Positions 10,159 through 18,464 are shown, counted from the first letter of the stretch. The stretch is 64,000 nt of DNA from Dawidia cretensis (GCF_018598175.1 NZ_JAHESE010000005.1:186001-250000); one strand, 5' to 3'. Numbers and translations are program-made. The notes: generated from the letters alone by a model not told the origin.

Positions 10159-10740
10159 ATGCTCATGGCATGCTATTGGCCTATATTTACGCAGGCACAA
10201 ACAACACCCAACAAGACGGGATATATCGATATCAATTATATCCTAACGCGACTATCCGAAGTAAAAACTGCCGAGGCTGAACTGTCATCTCTGCAACAAC
10301 AGTACACCAAACAACTGGAAGCAAAAGCACAAGTACTAAAAGCCAGGCAACAAGAGTATGTGGCGTCTGAAAGGACACTCACAGAGCCTATGCGACGAAT
10401 TGCCCAGCAAGACATCCTGCTACTGGAGAACACCCTGCAAAAGTTTCAGGAAGATGCCGTCGCAGCACTGCAACAAAAGAAGACATTACTCATGAGACCG
10501 GTGCTAACCAAAATACACCAGGCCGTAGAGACCGTCTCGCGTAAAGAAGGTTTTAGTATGGTATTAATGCAATCGGAAAATGTATTGTATGGTGACAGCG
10601 CACTGGACATTACGCTTCCCGTACTGGCCACACTGGGCGTGGCGTTATCAAATGCTGAGAAGCAACAATACGGACAACCTCGCAACAACCTCTACAGCTG
10701 GCTCGGAATAAACGAGCACCTACTGCCGATCAGGCAATAG
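10159..10740 (+). CDS. OmpH/Skp-like periplasmic chaperone, start region probably frameshifted
   Basis: Skp-like chaperone for outer-membrane proteins, 193 aa as read. The body (about residues 20-160) has the OmpH pattern: GYIDINYILTRLSEVKTAEAEL, a long amphipathic coiled coil of Gln and Lys, then a beta-rich cap (FSMVLMQSENVLYGDSALDIT). ATG at 10159 gives a short N-terminus without the basic residues of a signal peptide. Seventeen bases upstream, ATGAAAAGTGC begins in another frame. One extra A in the A4 run would give MKKCIFMLMACYWPIFTQAQ, a convincing signal peptide fused in frame. The true start is therefore probably 10142 with a one-base indel, real or from assembly. Confidence 0.82.
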   Translation: MLMACYWPIFTQAQTTPNKTGYIDINYILTRLSEVKTAEAELSSLQQQYTKQLEAKAQVLKARQQEYVASERTLTEPMRRIAQQDILLLENTLQKFQEDAVAALQQKKTLLMRPVLTKIHQAVETVSRKEGFSMVLMQSENVLYGDSALDITLPVLATLGVALSNAEKQQYGQPRNNLYSWLGINEHLLPIRQ

Positions 10741-10872
10741 TAAAGAATCCCGCTTTCGAACATTATTTCCCGCCAGTGGACAGATGCTGGCGACAAAGAT
10801 CAAAAAGGGTGCTTTTACAGCTTGTTTTGAAAGTTGTACTTTGGCAAGGGAAATGTATAGCCTTTGCCTGTC

Positions 10873-13245
10873 ATGATCAGAAACTACTTTCGCATCGCTC
10901 TCCGTGCCTTCCTGCGCAACGGCGTTTATTCCTTTATCAATGTCGCGGGCCTTTCGGTGGGCATCGCGTGCAGCATTCTCATTCTCCTTTGGGTGCACGA
11001 CGAAGTCACCTTCGATCGTTTCTTCCCCAAGTATGAGCAACTGCACCGGGTGCAATCGCATACCGTCACCGATCAGGGCATCACCACAAACGTAGAGACC
11101 TCTATGCCGATGCGCGAGCACCTGCTGGCGGCCGACAGTCGTATCAAACGCTACGCCATTACCGTGGGGCAATATGGATTGCTGTCCGTCGATCATAAAA
11201 AGATCAATAAAGTAGGCTATGACGTAAGCGAGTCCTTCCTCGAAATGTTTGACTTCCAGATGCTGTCCGGCGACCCCAAGACCGCCCTCGACGATCCGCG
11301 CTCCATCGTGCTGACAAAGTCTACAGCCATAGCGTTATTTGGTGACGAAGATCCCATCGGCAAAACCGTACAAGTTAAACTGGAGAATAAAGACGACCTG
11401 AAAGTAACCGGCGTCATTGCCGATCCACCCACAAACCTTTCTCTATCGTTCGACTTCCTGTTGCCTTTCTCATACTTCGAGGCCACCTCGGTGTGGATCG
11501 GCTACGCCCGCAACAACTGGAACAACACTGCCTTCCAGACCTTCGTGGAGCTGCAACCCGGCGTGTCCGCTGCCGACGTGAGCAGTACCATCCGCGACAT
11601 CGTTAAAAAGAACAACCCCGCGTCGCGCGACGTATCGCTCTTTCTGCATCCCATGTCCCGCTGGCATCTGTATGGCCATTTTGAAAATGGCCAGGAAGCC
11701 GGCGGCATGATCGACTACGTTACCCTGTTCGCCGGCATTGCCATCTTTATACTCATCATGGCGTGCATCAACTTCATGAACCTGGCCACGGCCCGCTCGG
11801 AACACCGCGCCCGCGAGGTCGGCATTCGCAAGAGCGTAGGCTCCAGCCGCAAGCAATTGATAGCACAGTTCATGGGTGAATCAATCTTCATGGTGGTAAT
11901 CGCCTTCGCGTTGTCCATGATCATCGTGCAAGTGGTATTGCCGTTCTACAACATGCTGATTGGAAAACACCTCGCGGTAGATTTCACCTCGCCACTCTTC
12001 TGGACCTTTTCCTTAAGCCTCATTCTCATCACCGGCATACTGGCCGGCAGCTACCCGGCGTTTTATTTGTCTTCCTTCCGGCCATCCAGCATTCTCAGAG
12101 GCACCGCCGGTGCAGCCGGTAAAGGCGCCACACCGCGTCGCATGCTGGTAAGTGTACAATTCGCATTCTCCATCTTGTTAATCATCGGCACCGTCGCCGT
12201 GCACCAGCAGATACATTATTTACAAAGCCGCGAGCCGGGCTACGACCGTGAAAACCTGCTCATGATCACCAGCACGAGCGACATCGAAAAGAACTACCAA
12301 ACACTAAAACGCGAGCTGCTGCAAACTGGCGCTGCCGTGTCCGTCTGCAAATCCAACAGCCCCATTACACGCATCTTTGCAACGAGCGAGATCGAAAACT
12401 GGACAGGCAAGCGCCCCGGCCAGCACATCGAGGCCACCAACATCGCGACGGAATACGACTACACGCGCACCATGGGCATACACATACTCGAGGGCCGCGA
12501 CTTCTCCGAAGACTTCAAAAGCGACACCACCGCCATCATCATCAACCAGGCCACAGTAGAAGCACTTGGCCTGCGCGACCCCGTGGGCGACAAACTACAG
12601 ATGTGGGGACAAACCTGGAACATCATCGGTGTCATGGACAATGTACTGATGGGCTCCGAAGCACATCACATCGGCCCGCTTGTCATGAGCTTCGACCCCA
12701 GCTGGTCCAGTACCATCAGCGTGCGTCTGCCGCAGGGCGACAACCTGCCGGCTATCGTCACACAGGTAGGCGAGGTATTTAAAAAATACAACCCCGATTA
12801 TCCCTTCGAATACAAATTCGCCGACGCCGACTTTGCCGCCAAGTTCCAGACCATGAACATGATCAGCGACCTGGCCCGGGCCTTTACCGTGCTGGCTATC
12901 TTCATTACCGCCCTGGGACTCTTCGGCATGGCGGCCTTCACTGCCGAGCGGCGCGCCAAAGAGATCGGCATTCGCAAAGTCATGGGCGCATCCGTGGCAA
13001 GCGTCGTGCTATTGCTCACGCGCGAGTTCTCGCGTCTGGTGGTGTGGGCATTTGTGCTGGCGGCCCCCCTTGCCTGGTGGGGCGTACATCAGTTTCTGGA
13101 ACGGTACCCCGTTCGTATCGGCATGCCCTGGTGGATCTTCCCGGTAGCGGGCGTGACGGCGTTACTGATTACCGTCATCATCGTCAGCGCGCAAGCCATC
13201 CGCGCGGCTGTACGAAACCCCGTGGACACCCTACGGCGCGATTAG
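10873..13245 (+). CDS. ABC transporter permease, MacB/FtsX family
   Basis: Inner-membrane permease of 790 aa with two FtsX-like halves, each with a MacB periplasmic core domain. First helix at residues 20-40 (NGVYSFINVAGLSVGIACS), periplasmic domain about 45-270, three helices about 285-405, a linker helix near 425-445, a second periplasmic domain about 450-660 and three C-terminal helices ending in AAVRNPVDTLRRD. No ATPase gene is adjacent, as is usual for this Bacteroidota family, whose members are thought to share a LolD/MacB-type ATPase. ATG at 10873 is preferred to TTG 10864 because MIRNYFRIALRAF is the conserved N-terminus. Function (efflux or lipoprotein-related mechanotransmission) is inferred only. 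Confidence 0.9.
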   Translation: MIRNYFRIALRAFLRNGVYSFINVAGLSVGIACSILILLWVHDEVTFDRFFPKYEQLHRVQSHTVTDQGITTNVETSMPMREHLLAADSRIKRYAITVGQYGLLSVDHKKINKVGYDVSESFLEMFDFQMLSGDPKTALDDPRSIVLTKSTAIALFGDEDPIGKTVQVKLENKDDLKVTGVIADPPTNLSLSFDFLLPFSYFEATSVWIGYARNNWNNTAFQTFVELQPGVSAADVSSTIRDIVKKNNPASRDVSLFLHPMSRWHLYGHFENGQEAGGMIDYVTLFAGIAIFILIMACINFMNLATARSEHRAREVGIRKSVGSSRKQLIAQFMGESIFMVVIAFALSMIIVQVVLPFYNMLIGKHLAVDFTSPLFWTFSLSLILITGILAGSYPAFYLSSFRPSSILRGTAGAAGKGATPRRMLVSVQFAFSILLIIGTVAVHQQIHYLQSREPGYDRENLLMITSTSDIEKNYQTLKRELLQTGAAVSVCKSNSPITRIFATSEIENWTGKRPGQHIEATNIATEYDYTRTMGIHILEGRDFSEDFKSDTTAIIINQATVEALGLRDPVGDKLQMWGQTWNIIGVMDNVLMGSEAHHIGPLVMSFDPSWSSTISVRLPQGDNLPAIVTQVGEVFKKYNPDYPFEYKFADADFAAKFQTMNMISDLARAFTVLAIFITALGLFGMAAFTAERRAKEIGIRKVMGASVASVVLLLTREFSRLVVWAFVLAAPLAWWGVHQFLERYPVRIGMPWWIFPVAGVTALLITVIIVSAQAIRAAVRNPVDTLRRD

Positions 13246-13264
13246 AAGCAAGATCAGAAAATAG

Positions 13265-14497
13265 TTACTGAGAGGAAGCCGCCGGCACGATGTGCCGGTA
13301 GAGGGGCGTTAATACGTCCAGGGCCTGGGTAATCGTGGTCATGATCTTATCCGTCCCCATGGCGGGGTCGCCCGGTCCATACGACCGGCCGATGACAAAC
13401 GGAAAATACATTTCTTCATCCCCCTTCAGGAACTCCCACAGCGCATCTGCCTGTTGAAAGCTCTCGACAGGTTGAACGGCGCCGGCACACTCCAGCGTAT
13501 AGCCCGGTCCCAGGGCGGCCAGCCGTTGCAGGAAAGCAGAGCGATAGCCGGGATCATACAATTGCTTGTGAAAAGACTGTCGGTCGGCCTTGCCCGTGCC
13601 GGTAAGGTCGGAGGTAACGCCAATGCTTACGTTTTGTGGTCCCACCGTCAGGCGCAGGTGCAACGCATCGGGCGCATCATTCGGCGTCAGGTCCAACCAC
13701 AGGCTGCGGAGCTTTTGGTAGTCATGATCAGCCGGTATCAGACTTGCCGTCGCGGGTACCACATCGGTGCGACCTGCCAGTCCCTTCGTGCGCAATGTAG
13801 GCTTTAACGCATCGTATAGTTGCAACAACCTGGTGCGTACGACTTGCCGCTCGGCTTGTGCTTCGGGCGTAGCGAGCAAAGCCTTCTGGCGGTCAAACGC
13901 CAGGAAGTCTTCCTTTTTAAAATATTGAGTCTTAAAGCGAATGCTGTCCCATTGAAAACCCGCGGTAGTCAAGGCCAGCGCTTGCTCCAGCTCACGGCGC
14001 GAAGCAATCTCGCGTTGCTTCAGTGCAGGGTAGATCGCTTCATACTCGCGCAAGAGATTCTCTGTCAACGGTTCCGCAAACTCGTAATAGCCCGTGAACC
14101 AGGACTTCAACGCCTCGATCTCCTTCGCATCATCCACCCGAAAGAACAGCTCTTCATGGTCCTTGATCCCGCCGAGCGTAAAGTGGCCGGAGCCAATAAA
14201 TGCAACGGACTTACGAAACGGCAGATCAAAAATGAAGAGGTTCGCATGAAAGAAATTTTTGGTATAGACACTCAGCGTGATCCGGTCCTGGTAGTGTTTC
14301 CAGAGGCGGCGCAGCACCGGTACAGACGTAAGAACGTCAAAGCCTGTCACGATCTCGATCTTGCATTTCGGCGGAATGCGACTATTAATAAAGTCAAATC
14401 CTGCCTGCGAAATAGCGGCCGTGGCAATATAAACATGCTGAGCTTCGGCCAATATTTTGCCGTTGATCAGAGGTACTGCAAGCTTCTTTACGAGCAT
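13265..14497 (-). CDS. Phospholipase D-like (HKD superfamily) protein with degenerate active site
   Basis: A 410-aa protein not recognised beyond its N-terminal half. Residues 1-125 look like a PLD-like nuclease fold: strand/helix IATAAISQAGFDFI, then FFHANLFIFD and AFIGSGHFTLGG. These align with HxK(x)4D...GSxN, but Lys is replaced by Asn86 and the final Asn by His105, while His84, Asp91 and Gly102-Ser103 remain. Residues 125-410 are helical, then beta-rich, and not assigned. Only one HKD-like block is present, as in dimeric nucleases. It converges with the permease gene (19 bp apart). It may be a non-catalytic DNA-binding relative or an altered enzyme. Confidence 0.6.
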   Translation of the reverse strand: MLVKKLAVPLINGKILAEAQHVYIATAAISQAGFDFINSRIPPKCKIEIVTGFDVLTSVPVLRRLWKHYQDRITLSVYTKNFFHANLFIFDLPFRKSVAFIGSGHFTLGGIKDHEELFFRVDDAKEIEALKSWFTGYYEFAEPLTENLLREYEAIYPALKQREIASRRELEQALALTTAGFQWDSIRFKTQYFKKEDFLAFDRQKALLATPEAQAERQVVRTRLLQLYDALKPTLRTKGLAGRTDVVPATASLIPADHDYQKLRSLWLDLTPNDAPDALHLRLTVGPQNVSIGVTSDLTGTGKADRQSFHKQLYDPGYRSAFLQRLAALGPGYTLECAGAVQPVESFQQADALWEFLKGDEEMYFPFVIGRSYGPGDPAMGTDKIMTTITQALDVLTPLYRHIVPAASSQ

Positions 14498-14574
14498 GGA
14501 AGGAGGGAGCGCTGTGTGCTACGGGCGTAGCGGTTAACGATCGGGACGGACGTGCGAGGTGTGTGGTAGAGAAT

Positions 14575-14623
14575 TTAAAGGGCGGTCATTTGCGTCGAGG
14601 CAAATGACCGTAATGCCCTTTAA
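14575..14623 (-). terminator. Nested hairpin terminator of the SWIB/H1-like gene
   Basis: Inner arms GGTCATTTGC (14584-14593) and GCAAATGACC (14600-14609) enclose a 6-nt loop. Outer arms TTAAAGGGC (14575-14583) and GCCCTTTAA (14615-14623) extend the stem with a 5-nt bulge. It starts 6 bp beyond the stop of the leftward gene ending at 14629 and leads into TTTAAATTCTC on the minus strand. Confidence 0.7.
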
Positions 14624-14628
14624 GCGAA

Positions 14629-15042
14629 TTATTTCACGTTGTTATTTACGATTTTCGCTAAGTCGAACATCGAGACTTGAGTCTTACCGGCAAAAACTAC
14701 TTTCAGTTTAGCGTCGGCGTTGATCATACGCTTGTTCTTCTTGTCTTGCAGGCTGTTCTTCTTAATGTACTCCCAGATCTTCTTGATTACTTCAGTTCTG
14801 GGTACTGGCTTGCTGCCAATTACGTCTGCCAGAGCAGGGCTAGGTGTCATAGGCTTCATGAACGCTGCGTTCGGCTTGCGCTTAGCGGCCTTCTTCGGTG
14901 CAGCAGCTTTCTTAGGGGCAGCAGCCTTCTTAGGAGCGGCTTTCTTAGGGGCAGCAGCCTTCTTCACTACTTTCTTAGCAGCCTTTGCTGCCTTTTTCGG
15001 GGCTGCTTTTTTTGCAACCTTCTTACTCGCTTTTTTTGCCAT
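14629..15042 (-). CDS. Histone H1-like Lys/Ala-rich tail fused to SWIB/MDM2 domain
   Basis: Small basic protein, 137 aa, probably nucleoid-associated. Residues 1-50 are a repetitive Lys-Ala-Pro tail (units such as KKAAAPKKAAP) like eukaryotic H1 C-termini. Residues about 58-137 form a SWIB domain (MKPMTPSPALADVIG; RTEVIKKIWEYIKKNSLQD; NADAKLKVVFAGKTQVSMFDLAKIV). ATG at 15042 (MAKKASKK) is chosen over the longer reading because the upstream codons are not basic and the ORF-wide AT-rich leader lies there. It has its own terminator. DNA binding by the tail is expected from composition; the SWIB partner in bacteria is unknown. Confidence 0.88.
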   Translation of the reverse strand: MAKKASKKVAKKAAPKKAAKAAKKVVKKAAAPKKAAPKKAAAPKKAAAPKKAAKRKPNAAFMKPMTPSPALADVIGSKPVPRTEVIKKIWEYIKKNSLQDKKNKRMINADAKLKVVFAGKTQVSMFDLAKIVNNNVK

Positions 15043-15222
15043 TTTTCGAATGAGTTTAGTGTAAATAATTTTAAATATACATCCCTTCTGCATCACACCA
15101 AATAATTAGCAATACAGTTTTTTTTTAAGAACACTAAAAGCATGCCACCGCCAGTCAGTAGATGGCTTTACTCGCCCTCGGAAAATGGCATCATCTCATT
15201 CTTTTTTAGTTATTTCGCCCCC

Positions 15223-15597
15223 ATGATAATGCGATACTCGTGGCCCGCGCTCGTGTGGCTGCTCATAGTGCTGGTACTTACACTCATTCCCGGTCCGGCC
15301 ATTCCCGACGTAGGTTTTTCCTTCCGGATCGACAAAATCGTTCACTTCTTTCTCTTTGGTATTCAGATGGTATTGACCGCCTATGCCCTGGAGAAACACA
15401 CCCTATTAAGAGGCGCGCCGGCCCGCCCCATACTGGTTTCCGTCATCTTTAGCATCGCCGCCGGCGTTGGCATAGAGTTCCTCCAGCGGTTCGTTCCCGG
15501 GCGAAGCTTCTCCGTCTTTGACATGGTGGCCAACACCATCGGAGTCGGTATTGGCTATTATGTTTTCCGTTATCTGAAGAAGCGTAATCGCCTCTGA
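15223..15597 (+). CDS. VanZ family membrane protein
   Basis: Integral membrane protein of 124 aa with four predicted helices (WPALVWLLIVLVLTLIP; KIVHFFLFGIQMVLTAY; PILVSVIFSIAAGVGIEFLQ; MVANTIGVGIGYYVF). Family hallmarks are DKIVHFFLFG and the GIEFLQRFVPGRSFSVFDMVANTIG block. VanZ in enterococci adds low-level teicoplanin resistance, but most relatives have no known role. ATG at 15223 (MIMRYSWPAL) follows TTATTTCGCCCCC, a promoter-like short leader; the longer reading from 15142 would add a hydrophilic and Phe-rich extension unlike the family. It converges with the hydrolase gene 9 bp downstream. Confidence 0.82.
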   Translation: MIMRYSWPALVWLLIVLVLTLIPGPAIPDVGFSFRIDKIVHFFLFGIQMVLTAYALEKHTLLRGAPARPILVSVIFSIAAGVGIEFLQRFVPGRSFSVFDMVANTIGVGIGYYVFRYLKKRNRL

Positions 15598-15606
15598 ATC
15601 TCCCTA

Positions 15607-16161
15607 TTATAGAAGTCCCTGAATGTCGTCAATCAGTTCGGGACAGGGCTTCGCAAAGAGATGCCTCATGCCGGCCGGTGTGCGTACCGTTGCCGTCGGC
15701 AGCAACTTGGCGTAGTATTTCACATGGTCAGGAGAGACTACATCGTCGTCGTTACTGTGATACAAATACAGCGGACGAATAACCGGTAGGCCAGTAGGGA
15801 AATCCTCCCGCAACATATATTCCGAGACGTCCCAATCCTGCACTCCCCAATAAGGCATTGCAATCAGCACCACCCCCGCGATGCGCGGCGCGAAGGCCTC
15901 CTCCGAGAGATATTTCAGCAGCACCGACCCACCCAGTGAGTGCCCGACCAACACTGCTTCGTCGGGCAGCGTCGGGATCAATGCGTCGAGCGCTTTCTTC
16001 CACGAGGCATACGTTGGGTTGTCAGGCGAAGGCATGCGCGGCGCGAGCAGGGTAACACCCGCACCAAGTCCTTCTCGCAGGCGACGCAGAAGATCGTTGC
16101 TCCCTTCGTGCTCACCCTCCTGGGAGCCGGCACTGTGAATAAATAAGATCGTGCGTTTCAT
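15607..16161 (-). CDS. Small alpha/beta hydrolase (RBBP9/YdeN family)
   Basis: Cytoplasmic serine hydrolase of 184 aa. The family pattern is clear: N-terminal strand KRTILFIHSAGS, nucleophile elbow VGHSLGGSVLL with Ser near residue 94, an acidic residue in YHSNDDDVVSPDHV near 140, and the catalytic His in PAGMRHLF near 168. Length matches RBBP9-like hydrolases. It lies 12 bp downstream of the DUF1579 gene on the same strand, so both are probably one transcript. The substrate is unknown. Confidence 0.85.
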   Translation of the reverse strand: MKRTILFIHSAGSQEGEHEGSNDLLRRLREGLGAGVTLLAPRMPSPDNPTYASWKKALDALIPTLPDEAVLVGHSLGGSVLLKYLSEEAFAPRIAGVVLIAMPYWGVQDWDVSEYMLREDFPTGLPVIRPLYLYHSNDDDVVSPDHVKYYAKLLPTATVRTPAGMRHLFAKPCPELIDDIQGLL

Positions 16162-16173
16162 AAGGATGGTATT

Positions 16174-16620
16174 TTAATGTACACGAGTTAACGTAATGTG
16201 CATCCAGTCTTGCCAATGCACGCCGTCGTCGGTGCGCTCCCAATGCGCTTTCATCATATTGTCGCGTATGGTAAGAGTAGCGCGATCGGCAGCACCTTGG
16301 AATGTCCAGACGTTCTGGTTCAACGTCGCCCGGTATGAACCGGTATTGCCCAGGTTGTCAAAGAAAGTAGTAAGATAAGTGTTGGTCGCGACGTCATAGC
16401 CAATGACCTCAAGCGTCTTCGCCTCGTCCGTGCCCATGCGCACATCCACATGATGTACCATAAAAAAACCTCCCGGCAGCCACTCGTAGGTGTCTGTTCC
16501 TGCTATCTTCATAGACGGAGCATCGTTCGTTGCCACCGTCTGCCCCTCTGTACGCCAGCGTCCTGCTAATACGCTCATCAGTTTATGTGCCGCTGTGGGC
16601 ACTACGTTTTCTGTTGCCAT
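16174..16620 (-). CDS. DUF1579-type beta-barrel protein
   Basis: A 148-aa soluble protein resembling DUF1579/THAP4-like beta-barrels: LAGRWRTEGQTV near residue 18, GTDTYEWLPGGFFMVHHVDV near 38-58, GYDVATNTYLTTFFDNLGNTG near 70-90 and WERTDDGVHWQDWMHITLTR at the end. No enzyme activity is established for the family. The start at 16620 (MATENVV) is taken because the upstream reading is low-complexity noise with no family similarity. It precedes the hydrolase gene by 12 bp. Close homologues sit near DoxX and SDR genes in related genomes, as here, but this is a memory-based remark. Confidence 0.75.
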   Translation of the reverse strand: MATENVVPTAAHKLMSVLAGRWRTEGQTVATNDAPSMKIAGTDTYEWLPGGFFMVHHVDVRMGTDEAKTLEVIGYDVATNTYLTTFFDNLGNTGSYRATLNQNVWTFQGAADRATLTIRDNMMKAHWERTDDGVHWQDWMHITLTRVH

Positions 16621-17009
16621 GGTTGTTGTGTTATGTGTCTGATATTTCTGTAAAGTGTTATGCCTGCCTACCGTAGCCAGGCGAGCACGACGTAAGTCAA
16701 AGATAGAATCAGACCAGGCGAAGCAACCGTCGCGAACATGACAACGTCGGGGGGATAATGAGACAAGCCTATCGGCAAAGCTCCATAGGCAGCGGCCCTG
16801 GCCAGGAACGTCGAATTTGTTCAATTCTCACGGGACACGATGGGGTATTTCTGCACCATGCTGTCCTGATTGCCCCCTGATGTTGTCGCGAAGTCCACTC
16901 ACAGAATCGTCTTTTTAGCGAGTATGTTTGTGCAACCAAAAGGTTTCGAGTAATTCATAACGAAACCAGACGGCAAACAACAGTAGAAAACCTTAAAACT
17001 ATTATAACT
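16621..17009. other. Divergent regulatory gap between DUF1579 and DoxX genes
   Basis: 389 bp without a supported gene; open frames here have no family features. It must hold both divergent promoters. The only clear structure is the inverted repeat at 16942-16967, listed separately. Confidence 0.5.
16942..16967. promoter_or_regulatory. Inverted repeat, possible operator of the DoxX gene
   Basis: Perfect 7-bp arms GGTTTCG (16942-16948) and CGAAACC (16961-16967) separated by 12 bp, 42 bp upstream of the DoxX start. Spacing is compatible with a dimeric regulator. No regulator is assigned. Confidence 0.4.
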
Positions 17010-17387
17010 ATGAAAATTGCTGTAATCATCGTCCGTGTACTGATGGGACTTCTTTTCCTCTTCTCATCCGTAAGCTATCTGTTCAACCTCATACCCGCCC
17101 CGCCCATGGAAGGTGACATGAAGACCTTCAGCGAAGGTTTCGAGGCATCTGGCTACCTCATGCCCCTCATCAAAGTAACCGAGCTGATCTGCTCCCTCGC
17201 ATTAATCTCCGGCTTCTTCGTCCCCCTCGCACTGGTCATACTCTTCCCCATAATCATTAACATCTTCTTCGTCCACCTCATGCTCGCCCCCGAAGGCATG
17301 CCCGTAGCCATCTTCGTCCTGTTAGCCGGTATCTTTCTCGCCTACGCCAAACGCGACCATTACAGAGGCCTATTGGCAGTGAAGTAA
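17010..17387 (+). CDS. DoxX family membrane protein
   Basis: Four-helix inner-membrane protein of 125 aa. Helices run at about residues 3-22 (AVIIVRVLMGLLFLFSSV), 48-68 (LMPLIKVTELICSLALISGFF), 70-90 and 96-113. The N-terminal VRVLMGLLFLFSSVSYLFN and KVTELICSLALISG are typical of DoxX. Relatives take part in redox or thiol stress responses, but a reaction is not defined for this subgroup. ATG at 17010 is preceded by an AT-rich leader (AACTATTATAACT). It converges with an SDR oxidoreductase on a shared terminator. Confidence 0.85.
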   Translation: MKIAVIIVRVLMGLLFLFSSVSYLFNLIPAPPMEGDMKTFSEGFEASGYLMPLIKVTELICSLALISGFFVPLALVILFPIIINIFFVHLMLAPEGMPVAIFVLLAGIFLAYAKRDHYRGLLAVK

Positions 17388-17406
17388 TAACAACGGTAAT
17401 AAAAAA

Positions 17407-17435
17407 AGGGTGATGTATAGCATATACATCACCCT
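17407..17435. terminator. Bidirectional terminator between DoxX and SDR genes
   Basis: Perfect 13-bp arms AGGGTGATGTATA (17407-17419) and TATACATCACCCT (17423-17435) with a 3-nt loop. An A7 run precedes and an A-rich stretch follows, giving a good U-run for the leftward transcript and a weaker signal rightward. It lies between two convergent genes. Confidence 0.88.
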
Positions 17436-17456
17436 AAAACCATCCACATTGGTCTG

Positions 17457-18341
17457 CTACTTCGTCATCCCCATCAAAGCCTTGCCCTCCTCCGTCTCCA
17501 GGAAATTTTTAGCGTCTGCATGATCCGTAGAAAGCGTCACGGGCAACCACTTCTCAAACTCCGCCTGCCGTTGCTTATCAGCATGCTTCAGTAAACCTGC
17601 CGCCTCACTACCCAGTACCAAATGCACCGGTGCCGTAGGCCCCGCCACCAGCTCCACCATCACCTTCGCCGCGTTCTTCGGATCACCTACCGGTATAAAC
17701 CCATCACCCTTAAAACGCGTAGCCATAAAATCAACCGTAGTCTCATACCCTTCTACATGCTCTGCATAGCTCATGGAAGCACCCGCCCAGTCTGTACGGA
17801 AACCACCCGGCTCCACACACGTAACCCGAATGCCCAGCGGCGCAACTTCCTTCGCCAAGGCCTCACTAAAACCGCCCACGCCAAACTTTGCAGCCTGATA
17901 AATCGAAAGCCCCGGATTGCCCACACGGCCACCAATCGAGCTAACCTGCAAAATGTGACCCGACTGTTGCTTACGCATATACGGCAGCACCGCGCGTGTA
18001 ACTTCAATCGGTGCATAAAGATTTGTCTCCAACTGACTGCGCACCTGCTCATCCGTAAAAGCTTCCGTAGCGCCCGTAATACCAAAGCCGGCATTATTCA
18101 CCAAAACATCGATCTTACCAAAATGAGCAACCACATCGCGCACCGCCTGGTATATCTCCTCCTGCTTCGTTACATCCAGTCTTACGGGATAAAGCAGATC
18201 CGGATACTGCTGCACCAGGTCCTGTAACTGTTCCGTATTACGCGCAGTAGCCGCCACACGATCGCCACTAGCCAATACTGCTTCCGTCAAGGCACGTCCC
18301 AACCCGCGGGAGCTGCCAGTAATAAACCATACTTTTGTCAT
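17457..18341 (-). CDS. SDR family NAD(P)-dependent oxidoreductase
   Basis: Classical short-chain dehydrogenase/reductase, 294 aa. Cofactor motif TGSSRGLG near residue 8-15, NNAGFG near 86, catalytic Ser in VSSIGG near 138 and YQAAKFG with Tyr and Lys near 152-156. The substrate-binding part follows (VEPGGFRTDWAG). It resembles the SDRs at 41207 and 46257 in sequence and length. Its promoter region (TTTTG, 27 bp, TACCTTTG) and leader are closely similar to those of the SDR at 41207. Reaction unknown. Confidence 0.9.
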   Translation of the reverse strand: MTKVWFITGSSRGLGRALTEAVLASGDRVAATARNTEQLQDLVQQYPDLLYPVRLDVTKQEEIYQAVRDVVAHFGKIDVLVNNAGFGITGATEAFTDEQVRSQLETNLYAPIEVTRAVLPYMRKQQSGHILQVSSIGGRVGNPGLSIYQAAKFGVGGFSEALAKEVAPLGIRVTCVEPGGFRTDWAGASMSYAEHVEGYETTVDFMATRFKGDGFIPVGDPKNAAKVMVELVAGPTAPVHLVLGSEAAGLLKHADKQRQAEFEKWLPVTLSTDHADAKNFLETEEGKALMGMTK

Positions 18342-18364
18342 TGTCTTTCTTGATTTAACAAGAG

Positions 18365-18404
18365 CAAAGGTAGGCTGACACGTTAGCTTGGGTTTTGTTC
18401 AAAA
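18365..18404 (-). promoter_or_regulatory. Promoter of the SDR gene with -7 element TACCTTTG
   Basis: On the minus strand TTTTG (18404-18400), then 27 bp, then TACCTTTG (18372-18365), which matches the Bacteroidota -7 consensus TAnnTTTG. The 23-nt leader contains AATCAAGAAAGA, also found before the SDR at 41207. The 27-bp spacing is longer than the usual 19-21 bp, so TTTTG may belong to an activator site instead of the -33 element. Confidence 0.55.
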
Positions 18405-18464
18405 GCTCAATGTGGTTTGCTATGGAGCTCATAATAATGTCGTCTAAAAGGTCAAACGCCCACA

